A stretch of 56,519 bases of DNA from an uncultured Bacilli bacterium (lineage in GTDB: Bacteria; Bacillota_I; Bacilli_A; RF39; UBA660), in the NCBI GenBank assembly GCA_947589735.1, contig CANQCR010000010.1, positions 1 to 56,519 on the forward strand, in the 5' to 3' direction. This document shows positions 43,539 to 51,010 of this stretch, one piece after another. Below the pieces are notes generated by a model that saw only the letters and a list, made by a program, of their open reading frames with translations, made no database searches and was not told where the DNA came from. Position numbers and translations under genes: made by a program. Every line of letters starts with the position of its first letter. The stretch's first letter is position 1.

Positions 43539-45947
43539 TTATATATATTTTTTCCGGTGTAGTTCATAGCCAAGTAAAAAAGCTAAGCTAAATAAACTTA
43601 CAAACACTCCTATTTCCATACCTGGTACGTTATATTTTAATGTGATAGTATGCTCGCCTTTAGTTAAGTCAATCGCTATAAAGTTATCTAATACCTCATA
43701 ATGTTTTACCAAGACATCATCAACATAAACCATCCATCCCTTTTCATAAGGGATAGTGGTAAGAAGTATTCCGTCTTCTTTATTGGTAATATGACCTTTT
43801 AAATAATTACCACCATTATCATCAATTATTAACTCTTCCCTACCCTTTACAAAGGTAGATAGTTTATCCAAATCAATCGTATAAGCCCTAACCTTTGACG
43901 TTTTTTTAGTAAATGTTAAAAGAACGTTTCCCGCATTTTTATCATAAACAATGTTATAAGTAGGCGTACCTTTAATTTTAACATTAGATGATGTTAACGT
44001 GTTATCAATGTGATTATCCGTAAAGATATAAATGTATGGATATTGTTTATTTTTTAAGACTTCATAGTGTTTATCATCAATCTTATGAACATCTAATTTG
44101 AGTAAATAATCATCCTTGGAAGATGCCATCGCCTTTAATAATTCGTTTAAATAATTTATTCCTAGCGATGAACTATGAAAATCTTTGATATCACTTGAAA
44201 CCATATAGGCTAATGATAAAGCATAAGGATTTTTTAAGATATAAGCTTTTCTACTATTGATAACATCATATGTATCTATATGCTCATACCCATACACTTC
44301 ATCATCTAAACTGACATACTGAACTCCTAAAAGCATCTCCATAATAATATCAGCATATTCATAGGCATAATAATTAGCATTACTATCTAAATTGTGAGCT
44401 TTTCTCATAAAATTAATGGATTTTTCATTTAAACTAGATAAGAAAACGCTAATCCCATTATAGTTATGTAATAGTGGCTCATTTTGAGTAAATGGTAGCA
44501 TTGTCTCACAGCGGGTATTTAAAGTACATATCTGAGTGAGTTTTTGTGTGCTTTGCGTCGCTTTTAAGTATTCACTTTTATTTAAAAATGAAGATTCATA
44601 ACAGATAATACTTGCATTTAAAATAATCTCGAAAACAAGGAAGCCTAAAATAAGATGGTAATTATGGTGTCTAATTAAAATGATTCCGATGAACACTAGT
44701 AACATTGTTATAAAAACTTTAAGGGGAGTTAGATAAAGATAGTAATCTGGTGTTTTATAACAAACGTATATTAAAGAACATGACATAATAACAAATATTA
44801 TATAAGTATATAGTAAATGTTTACTATTAGTATTTAGATTTACTAAAGACTTCATCGCTAACGTTAAAGAAAAGAAGACGAAAATGAAACTATAGCGATA
44901 ATTGAATCCTTGCGGGAAAGTAAACAAATGCCACAAAACGTTTAAAGGCGGAAAAATTACTGGCACCATTAAAATAAGGTATATCATCATTGCTGCTATA
45001 CGTTCTTTTGTGGGTATCTTTTTATTGGTCAAATAATTTATTATAAGTAAGATTGTAATCGTGCCCGCATAAGTAAGAAAGCCATAATAATTAACAGGAT
45101 TATCAATACTACCAAAGCCAATATAATTACCTGCGATTAAATCAAGGAAATTATAATTAATAATTTTAAAAGAGCCATTAACCCGAGAAAAATTCAAAGA
45201 TTCATAAAAAATAGGGACTAAAACAAAAGATACCATTAACCCGGTTAAGATTGTTATCAATAAGAAATGGCCAATTACTTTAAGATTATCTTGAAAATAT
45301 CTTTTGTGGGTATTTTTAAGGTAAAGATAATAAAAGAAATATAAAACGGAAAAAAGGGCCACCATATAACCCGTATAATAATTAAAAACAAGGCTTAAAA
45401 ATAATGTTAATATATAAAGAATATCCCGTTTATTATCAATGATATTTTCAATTCCAAGAATAACTAAAGGAAGAAAAATAACAGCGTCTAGCCACATAAA
45501 ATTGGTAGCGTATACGATGTTGTAACCCATTAAGGCATAAGCAAATGAAAAAGTAAGACACCATGCATCTGGATACTTATTTTGATGATGCAAATAGATA
45601 AACATGGTAAGACCTGCTAAAGCAATTTTAAAAATAATTAAGAGTGTCACAAAAAGTTCAATATTGGAAAAAAAGTAAACAAGTAAATTTAAAGGATTAG
45701 CTAAGGCGTAAAAAAAGGCACCATACATCGATCCACCAAGACCTTTTTCTAACGTATATGGAAATGTTACCTCATGATGGAGCAAATTATTTAAGTAGCT
45801 AATAAGTGATAAATACTGTTCTCTTAAATCAGATGTTAAAAGCGTTTTATTAGTAAAGACACCTTTCATTAGAAAAATTAAAGTTATAACTAATAAAGGT
45901 AGTAAAAACGCTAAACAATGATATTTATATTGTTTTAATTTCTTCAT
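43539..45947 (-). CDS. YfhO-family large membrane protein (copy 2)
   Basis: About 802 residues with the same helix pattern and motifs as copy 1 (TSDLREQYLSLISYL, EKGLGGSMYGAFFYAL, MWLDAVIFLPLVILG, FPQGFNYRYSFIFVF, TTIPYEKGWMVYVDD, ITLKYNVPGMEIG). The frame opens further upstream at 46001, but the promoter lies inside that extension. The ATG at 45947 (MKKLKQYKYHCLAF) has AGAGG 8 bases before it and aligns with the copy 1 start. The two genes are a tandem duplication that has diverged well. They are separately transcribed, so each may act on a different substrate. Confidence 0.92.
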   Translation of the reverse strand: MKKLKQYKYHCLAFLLPLLVITLIFLMKGVFTNKTLLTSDLREQYLSLISYLNNLLHHEVTFPYTLEKGLGGSMYGAFFYALANPLNLLVYFFSNIELFVTLLIIFKIALAGLTMFIYLHHQNKYPDAWCLTFSFAYALMGYNIVYATNFMWLDAVIFLPLVILGIENIIDNKRDILYILTLFLSLVFNYYTGYMVALFSVLYFFYYLYLKNTHKRYFQDNLKVIGHFLLITILTGLMVSFVLVPIFYESLNFSRVNGSFKIINYNFLDLIAGNYIGFGSIDNPVNYYGFLTYAGTITILLIINYLTNKKIPTKERIAAMMIYLILMVPVIFPPLNVLWHLFTFPQGFNYRYSFIFVFFSLTLAMKSLVNLNTNSKHLLYTYIIFVIMSCSLIYVCYKTPDYYLYLTPLKVFITMLLVFIGIILIRHHNYHLILGFLVFEIILNASIICYESSFLNKSEYLKATQSTQKLTQICTLNTRCETMLPFTQNEPLLHNYNGISVFLSSLNEKSINFMRKAHNLDSNANYYAYEYADIIMEMLLGVQYVSLDDEVYGYEHIDTYDVINSRKAYILKNPYALSLAYMVSSDIKDFHSSSLGINYLNELLKAMASSKDDYLLKLDVHKIDDKHYEVLKNKQYPYIYIFTDNHIDNTLTSSNVKIKGTPTYNIVYDKNAGNVLLTFTKKTSKVRAYTIDLDKLSTFVKGREELIIDDNGGNYLKGHITNKEDGILLTTIPYEKGWMVYVDDVLVKHYEVLDNFIAIDLTKGEHTITLKYNVPGMEIGVFVSLFSLAFLLGYELHRKKYI

Positions 45948-45968
45948 AAGTAATGCCTCTTTATTAAA

Positions 45969-45998
45969 ATTATAAGTTTTAGCTGAATAATTTGTCAA
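45969..45998 (-). promoter_or_regulatory. Promoter of YfhO-like copy 2
   Basis: On the minus strand there is a -35 TTGACA (45993-45998), an 18-base spacer and a -10 TATAAT (45969-45974). Both boxes and the spacing are the same as for copy 1. Confidence 0.87.
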
Positions 45999-46060
45999 CA
46001 TTAGTAAAATAATTAAACTATTTAGTCCTTTATATGATATAATGGTTTATATATGTGTAT

Positions 46061-46147
46061 GCCTGTGTGGCGGAATTGGTAGACGCGCTGGACTCAAAAT
46101 CCAGTGGTAGCAATATCGTGTGGGTCCGAGTCCCACCACAGGCACCA
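46061..46147 (+). tRNA. tRNA-Leu (anticodon CAA)
   Basis: A complete class II tRNA: acceptor arms GCCTGTG (46061-46067) and CACAGGC (46137-46143), an encoded CCA end (46145-46147), the GGTAGACGCGC D-arm region, an anticodon loop CTCAAAA with CAA at 46095-46097, a long variable arm, and the T-arm GGGTCCGAGTCCCACC. It reads UUG codons. TATAAT at 46038-46043 is a likely -10 box. Confidence 0.97.
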
Positions 46148-46185
46148 AATTGATACCAAACTCGAATTTTTATGGTTCGAGTTTT
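46141..46185 (+). repeat. att-like repeat, left copy: tRNA-Leu 3' end plus hairpin
   Basis: This segment contains the last seven bases of the tRNA (GGCACCA), ATTG, and a hairpin with CTCGAA/TTCGAG arms that probably terminates the tRNA transcript. A related segment recurs at 46821-46864 in the same orientation and spacing (GGCACCA-TATTG, then ACTCGA...TCGAGT). The hairpin part differs at three of about 25 positions. Confidence 0.6.
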
Positions 46186-46254
46186 AAAATATTCTAATTT
46201 ATGATATAACTTTTATAGTTTAAATTTATTTATTTGTCAATTAAGAAAACACAC

Positions 46255-46281
46255 TTTCATATTGTCAAATACAATATGAAA
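46255..46281 (+). promoter_or_regulatory. Perfect 11-bp inverted repeat in the leader of the 157-residue gene
   Basis: The arms TTTCATATTGT (46255-46265) and ACAATATGAAA (46271-46281) have a 5-base loop and end about 12 bases before the ribosome binding site AGGAG. There is no T-run, so an operator or a leader hairpin is more likely than a terminator. The 154 bases between the tRNA and this gene hold nothing else except the tRNA hairpin. Confidence 0.6.
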
Positions 46282-46301
46282 AAAATGATATAGGAGAATT
46301 T

Positions 46302-46775
46302 ATGAAAAATGGTTATTTATCTTTAAATGCAAAAACATTTGATATTGAAAATCAGGAAAATTTAATCTTAGTAGATGCTTCTTTAGCAAAGACAGTATCT
46401 TTACTAAATAAAAAAGGCTATCATGTAAATATGTGTAGTAATGCTCGAATATCTACAACATTTTTAATTGGAGCAGTTATACAAGGTCTTATTGATGAAA
46501 AAATTTTAGAAATAAATAATTTAACTAAAAATAAAATTAAAAAAGTGATTCAACAAAATGATTATCAATCTATTATTTTAATATTTGAAGATGATTATAA
46601 ATTTAAAAATTTACCTGAAGGGTTTAGATTAATTGGTAAAAATTTAACTTACTATTTATCAACTTTTTCAGACGATGATGATATTAAATTTAAATCATTA
46701 ATTGAACTCGATTGTGAACGCGATGAAAGTTTAAAAAAACTGGAAGAATGGGCGAATAATTTACCTTATAATTGA
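46302..46775 (+). CDS. Small protein with LNKKGY motif, unknown, on an att-flanked islet
   Basis: This 157-residue soluble protein has no signal peptide. Near residues 23-48 it reads ILVDASLAKTVSLLNKKGYHVNMCSNA, like a group of small uncharacterised proteins with an LNxKGYxTxxCCSGH-type motif. Here the CSGH part is replaced by CSNA, so the presumed His is missing. The region is even more AT-rich than its neighbours. AGGAG lies 7 bases before the ATG. It lies alone between the tRNA-Leu 3' end and the right repeat. Function unknown; transfer is suspected from context. Confidence 0.7.
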   Translation: MKNGYLSLNAKTFDIENQENLILVDASLAKTVSLLNKKGYHVNMCSNARISTTFLIGAVIQGLIDEKILEINNLTKNKIKKVIQQNDYQSIILIFEDDYKFKNLPEGFRLIGKNLTYYLSTFSDDDDIKFKSLIELDCERDESLKKLEEWANNLPYN

Positions 46776-46820
46776 TAATATAAAAATTTAGTATAAAAGT
46801 TGTCGTACTTCTTCCTTTAG

Positions 46821-46864
46821 GGCACCATATTGTTTATTACTCGAGCTTTTATAGTTCGAGTTTT
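46821..46864 (+). repeat. att-like repeat, right copy
   Basis: GGCACCA (46821-46827), TATTG, then a hairpin (ACTCGA at 46839-46844, TCGAGT at 46856-46861, then T-run). It matches the tRNA-Leu 3' end plus its terminator at 46141-46185 with one small gap. No tRNA body precedes it. Confidence 0.6.
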
Positions 46865-46923
46865 TAATAAAATTGTGATACTTAAATTTCAAAACAATGC
46901 TATAGATGAAGGATGGGATAAAA

Positions 46924-47232
46924 GTGAAAGAATTATATCGTGTAACATATAAGGGTAAAGGCATATATAACGAACTTAAAAAAGCCGTCGGAAAAGATAT
47001 TTGGCTACAACTACTATCACTTGATGCGTTTACTTGGTTACCCAAACCTCCTACTTATGCCGAAAAAAATAGATCTTATTTTACTCAAAAAGGATATGAC
47101 CAATTTAAAAAAGATGTCTTACCGATAGTAAAAAAATATTTAGATGAAGATTACATCAAAATTGAGACATTTACTAAGGTAGATCATATTATATACGCTG
47201 ATGAGTATCAAATTGTAACCGAAAATAAATAG
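46924..47232 (+). CDS. Small soluble protein, unknown
   Basis: About 102 residues with no signal peptide or membrane helix: VKELYRVTYKGKGIYNELKKAVGKD at the start, then a helix with WLPKPPTY and a tail rich in charged residues. The frame extends to an ATG at 46906, but that ATG has no ribosome binding site. The GTG at 46924 is preceded by AAGGATGGG, so I prefer it. A terminator follows the stop. The RVTYKGxGIY opening suggests a small beta fold, but I do not recognise a characterised family. Confidence 0.65.
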   Translation: MKELYRVTYKGKGIYNELKKAVGKDIWLQLLSLDAFTWLPKPPTYAEKNRSYFTQKGYDQFKKDVLPIVKKYLDEDYIKIETFTKVDHIIYADEYQIVTENK

Positions 47233-47254
47233 TTTAATCACTAATTACTATTAA

Positions 47255-47285
47255 CCTTTATGTATATGCATAAAGGCTTTTTATT
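47255..47285 (+). terminator. Terminator after the 102-residue gene
   Basis: The stem CCTTTATG/CATAAAGG (47255-47276) is followed by CTTTTTATTT. Confidence 0.8.
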
Positions 47286-47348
47286 TAAATAGTCTTTTAA
47301 TATAGAACACGTTATGTTATAATAAACCCCGGCTTAAGGAGAGAGTTT

Positions 47349-48188
47349 ATGTCTTATACAGGAATTAATTTACAATATACATCATTACCAACATTGATTA
47401 TCGAAAGAAAAAAACTATATCATAATTATCCGCAAATTGGTTTTGGAGCCGAAGGCTCTATTTTTAAGTTTAATGACGCATTAGCGCTTAAACTCTTTTC
47501 GTTTTTCCCTTATCGCTATAAATTACAAAGGAAATTTGAAAAAATTGAATTACTTGGAAGATGTACGGATGCTAATGCTTGCTTTCCAATGGGAATTGTT
47601 GGGGATGAAGAAAAAGCTAAAGAAGGATATTATTACAATTTAGTGACTCCTCATCCCAAATATCCCGATTTTGATCGTTTAAGATTTCTAAAAGATATGC
47701 GCTTACTACTAAAATATATTATTGAAGCCGATAAAGCGATGCAGCGTTTTCATAAAATGGGGCTTACTTTAGGGGATATTCATGGTGATAACATAATGAT
47801 TGATGAAAGCAATCATGTTAAGTTTATTGATACCGATAACTGGCAATATATGGGCTATGATTTTGATTTAATTCCAGGTCAAACCGCTTTTTTAAGTTCA
47901 ATGTATCAAAAACCTTTTAGCCGCATTGATAATGACCGTTTTCTTTTCGCAATGATGGTGCTTCAGTACTTTATCGAAGGCGATATCATCCGTTTTCATC
48001 ATCAAGATATTTATTTTAAAAAACTTATTAGTTTGTTGGATGTAAGTGGTGAGGTTAAAGATGGACTAAGACAAATATTTTCGGATGCCGATGATAAACC
48101 TAGTATTGGCCCTATCTTAAAGAAAGTAAATGTTGACTATCCTCTTATATCCCAAGATAATATTCACAAAGTTAATACTATCTTTTAA
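47349..48188 (+). CDS. Protein-kinase-fold protein
   Basis: This 279-residue cytosolic protein shows the landmarks of the kinase fold: a glycine-rich loop GFGAEGSIFK (31-40), a lysine in ALKLF (Lys48), the catalytic loop GDIHGDNIMI (142-151, with Asp and Asn as in HxDxxxxN), and FIDTDN (159-164) in place of DFG. It lacks membrane helices and sensor domains. Bacterial relatives include aminoglycoside- and Ser/Thr-type kinases, and which substrate it uses cannot be read from sequence. It stands between terminators with its own TATAAT box (47318-47323) and GGAGAG ribosome binding site. Confidence 0.82.
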   Translation: MSYTGINLQYTSLPTLIIERKKLYHNYPQIGFGAEGSIFKFNDALALKLFSFFPYRYKLQRKFEKIELLGRCTDANACFPMGIVGDEEKAKEGYYYNLVTPHPKYPDFDRLRFLKDMRLLLKYIIEADKAMQRFHKMGLTLGDIHGDNIMIDESNHVKFIDTDNWQYMGYDFDLIPGQTAFLSSMYQKPFSRIDNDRFLFAMMVLQYFIEGDIIRFHHQDIYFKKLISLLDVSGEVKDGLRQIFSDADDKPSIGPILKKVNVDYPLISQDNIHKVNTIF

Positions 48189-48241
48189 AAGTAACTATTT
48201 AATTATCCATAAAAAAATGATAAAATGATAATGGTGATAGT

Positions 48242-48499
48242 ATGAATATTGAAGAAGAATTAATAAAAATCAAAGAGCGAAACCAAAGGGTTGAGTTAGA
48301 TAAAGCTTGGGAGACAAGTTGGACAAGAAAAATATGTATTATCATTTTAACTTATATTGTCGTTATTATATATTCTTATCTAATTAAAAATCATGATGAA
48401 ATATTTCTAAGTTCTCTTGTTCCGGCCATCGGTTTTACATTATCTACGCTATCTTTAAAGTACGTGAGAAAAATATGGGAAAAAGCTACCCATAAATAG
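48242..48499 (+). CDS. Small membrane protein, unknown
   Basis: This 85-residue protein has a charged N-terminal helix (about 1-30), then two membrane helices (about 31-47 and 55-75) and a basic end. GGTGATAG precedes the ATG. Nothing in the sequence points to a family. A strong terminator follows. Confidence 0.65.
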   Translation: MNIEEELIKIKERNQRVELDKAWETSWTRKICIIILTYIVVIIYSYLIKNHDEIFLSSLVPAIGFTLSTLSLKYVRKIWEKATHK

Positions 48500-48533
48500 T
48501 TTTACTTTTGATTACGTTTAGATATAAAATTAG

Positions 48534-48567
48534 ATAGTGTCAAGTTAATACGTTGACACTATTTTTT
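48534..48567 (+). terminator. Terminator after the 85-residue gene
   Basis: A perfect 10-bp stem ATAGTGTCAA/TTGACACTAT (48534-48562) is followed by T5-6. Confidence 0.9.
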
Positions 48568-48631
48568 AATTATATTACTATTTTGTTAGTTATTTACTTT
48601 GATTAGCAATGTAAAGAGGTGTGGTAAAGAT

Positions 48632-49381
48632 ATGTTAGAATATAATAATGAACAAGATAGGAAGCAAATGCAAACTTATCAAAAGGCTCGTAACTTTCTT
48701 GTTATTAACCATCTTTTTCCTAAATTATTGCCCCTTAAAAATTTAATCATTTTAGAATCATATCAGGATTATCAAGGCAATCTAGATAAGATAGCAAGTT
48801 ATAACGTTGGGGTTAGTGATCAAAAAGAAGGAAGGCGTAAACTAACAATCTTTCAAGAATTAAATAATTTGGATTACAACACACCGACAACTCTCCTTAA
48901 GTTTAACTATCAAATGAAAATAAACAAAGAATCGCTTCCTAGAATCGCTATTAGAGTTCATCTTGAAGATGGAGTCTATATTAATGCTCTCCCACCCCAA
49001 ATGGGATTTAAAAGTTTTGATGAAATAACAAAAGCTTGTGAGTATTATTTTATTCCTTGGGATAAACTTGGTTCCTGCACTTTGAAAAATTTTAAAACAT
49101 ATCAAAGCTACCAGATTAGCGCCATAGAATATAAAAAGGTAAGAAAAGAAGCCAAAATTAGCCAAAATAATCGCACACCTATTCCAAGAGAGTATCAAGA
49201 AATCCCACTTTATATATGGGAATATATTATTAATAACTTACTTATTCCTTTAAAAGAAGTAGAAGATGACTTACTAACGCTAGGACTAATTGATTTTTTT
49301 ATTATTGGTTATATTAGTAAAAAGAAGTTTATTGCCTCACAGCTAATTAACCGGCGCCGGTTAAAATTAAATATCATATAA
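48632..49381 (+). CDS. Soluble protein, unknown
   Basis: This 249-residue protein has no signal peptide or membrane helix: a Gln/Lys-rich N-terminal helix, a mixed alpha/beta middle (LPRIAIRVHLEDGVYINALPPQMGF), and a basic C-terminus (SQLINRRRLKLNII). The frame runs upstream to a TTG, but the ATG at 48632 has GAGGTG about 9 bases before it. I do not recognise the family. It is followed directly by a promoter for the next gene. Confidence 0.65.
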   Translation: MLEYNNEQDRKQMQTYQKARNFLVINHLFPKLLPLKNLIILESYQDYQGNLDKIASYNVGVSDQKEGRRKLTIFQELNNLDYNTPTTLLKFNYQMKINKESLPRIAIRVHLEDGVYINALPPQMGFKSFDEITKACEYYFIPWDKLGSCTLKNFKTYQSYQISAIEYKKVRKEAKISQNNRTPIPREYQEIPLYIWEYIINNLLIPLKEVEDDLLTLGLIDFFIIGYISKKKFIASQLINRRRLKLNII

Positions 49382-49384
49382 TTG

Positions 49385-49413
49385 TTGCCTCTTTTTAAAA
49401 ACTATGCTAGAAT
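49385..49413 (+). promoter_or_regulatory. Promoter of the 313-residue gene
   Basis: A -35 TTGCCT (49385-49390), a 17-base spacer and a -10 TAGAAT (49408-49413), right after the previous stop. Confidence 0.6.
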
Positions 49414-49441
49414 AGTTGACTATGTGAAAAGAGGTTTTTTT

Positions 49442-50383
49442 ATGGGAAACAAAGATAACAATATAACTTTAGTAGATGCTTTAGAATTAAGTACCTTTCT
49501 AGAAGATACCTTTTTAGATGATATTGACTTAGATGTAAGTTTTTGCCTTTTTGGCCGGTTGGAAGGATATTTTAAAAATCATCAGATAAGAATTACCTTT
49601 GTACCTGATGAGGGATATCTTATTTTATCGACTAGCGATATGACTGGTGATACCTTAAATACTCTAGCCGCATCTTTAAAGCAAGTAATGAATGAAGATC
49701 CGATTGCCAAATACAAATTGGTTTCTGATGGCGATGAAATGTTATCAATCGAATGGGATGTTAAAAATCCTGAAAAAAGAGTTTATGAACTTGTTAATAC
49801 TAGTCCTTTTGCCTATGGTAAAGTATATGATTTAGAATTACTTGGTGACCGCAAAAGAGATGATTATCACATTGGAAGTAGTCAGTTAGCTAATTCTAAG
49901 AAAGTTCGTATTCCCGGACTAGATCCCGGATGCATTGATCCCAAGTCAGTTGTCAATATAAGTGAGGGAAAACTATATCTAATGATATCTGGCATGCATA
50001 CATATATTGCTGAATTACAAGAAAAAATGATTCACGGCCTTATGCCTAAACGGGATTTAACAGAAGAACTTCTTGGGGCTGAATATCTTATCTATCAAAC
50101 AAGACGTTTTGGTGTTGAACTAGATGAGCCTGATGTAGATAAGCATATCGCTCCGACACCATCTTATTTATTTTTTATGAACTTTTATGCTTGGCATTTT
50201 GAAGAGGTTTTAAGTCGTAAAGAACGCTACGCTCTTGCTGTAGCAATCAAAAAAGGTGAAGATATATCTGCTTTCCTACCAAGTGGTAGTTGGCTTGATC
50301 ACTATAATAAAGAACATGATGATGATACTACTGCTAATCAAAAAAGAATTGGTAGCTTTAAAAATACAACAGATATTCAATAA
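49442..50383 (+). CDS. Soluble protein, unknown
   Basis: This 313-residue acidic protein has no signal peptide: an N-terminal helical part, alternating strands (FKNHQIRITFVPDEGYLILS), a Pro/Gly-rich middle (VRIPGLDPGCIDPKSVV), and a C-terminal helical region with YLFFMNFYAWHFEEVLSRKERYAL. The frame opens earlier at 49382, but that part contains the promoter. The ATG at 49442 follows AGAGG. No known motif recognised. A bidirectional terminator separates it from the converging gene. Confidence 0.65.
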   Translation: MGNKDNNITLVDALELSTFLEDTFLDDIDLDVSFCLFGRLEGYFKNHQIRITFVPDEGYLILSTSDMTGDTLNTLAASLKQVMNEDPIAKYKLVSDGDEMLSIEWDVKNPEKRVYELVNTSPFAYGKVYDLELLGDRKRDDYHIGSSQLANSKKVRIPGLDPGCIDPKSVVNISEGKLYLMISGMHTYIAELQEKMIHGLMPKRDLTEELLGAEYLIYQTRRFGVELDEPDVDKHIAPTPSYLFFMNFYAWHFEEVLSRKERYALAVAIKKGEDISAFLPSGSWLDHYNKEHDDDTTANQKRIGSFKNTTDIQ

Positions 50384-50384
50384 A

Positions 50385-50430
50385 AAAGAATACTATATTG
50401 GAGTTAACTCTAAATAGTATTCTTTTTATT
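50385..50430. terminator. Bidirectional terminator
   Basis: The 12-bp stem AAAGAATACTAT/ATAGTATTCTTT (50385-50425) with T-runs on both strands lies between converging genes. The loop contains a GAGTTAACTC palindrome. Confidence 0.9.
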
Positions 50431-50889
50431 TTATAATTCTATGGAAGCGATGATATCTTGATTACTTCGTGACATTAAAATATCTAACTCAGCAACATCA
50501 ATAAGTTGTTTGCCTAACTCGCTTTCCTTACTAATTTCATATTCTTCTTCATTAACAACTACGGTTATCTTATTTAAATAATCCGGTAAGGAGAAATCTT
50601 GTTCTTTAACAATAACATTTTCTGGGACGGCAATCTTTTCAACTAAATCGATAAACTTATCATCATCAATGATAGGAGCTGATAACTCAATGGTGACAGG
50701 GCTTAAGTTCTTATCTAAGAAAGTTCTCCTAAAAGAAGCTGATACGATTTTATCTTTAGTCACTTTTTCAATATCATCTTCAAACATTCCATCATTCATA
50801 ACAAAATTAACGGAATTTTCAAAGATACTTCCCACATCATAGTTAGCGTTATATATATTCTCACTTATCTTAACAACTTTTATTTTCAT
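50431..50889 (-). CDS. Small acidic protein, unknown
   Basis: This 152-residue acidic protein has no signal peptide or membrane segment. It appears to consist of strands and short helices (MKIKVVKISENIYNANYDVG; ITVVVNEEEYEISKESELGKQL). AGGAGG lies upstream of the ATG. It is divergent from the BIG2 gene and convergent with the 313-residue gene. I do not recognise it. Confidence 0.65.
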   Translation of the reverse strand: MKIKVVKISENIYNANYDVGSIFENSVNFVMNDGMFEDDIEKVTKDKIVSASFRRTFLDKNLSPVTIELSAPIIDDDKFIDLVEKIAVPENVIVKEQDFSLPDYLNKITVVVNEEEYEISKESELGKQLIDVAELDILMSRSNQDIIASIEL

Positions 50890-50946
50890 TTAATCCTCCT
50901 ATTTGTATCTATCATAACACAAAAATCGCAAACTGTCTTATATATA

Positions 50947-50975
50947 TTGATTTTTAAAGACTTTTAGTGTAAAAT
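50947..50975 (+). promoter_or_regulatory. Promoter of the BIG2 gene
   Basis: A -35 TTGATT (50947-50952), a 17-base spacer and a -10 TAAAAT (50970-50975). Confidence 0.6.
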
Positions 50976-51010
50976 TTCAGTAGAATATTAAGAGGCGAGT
51001 TGGTGAGATT

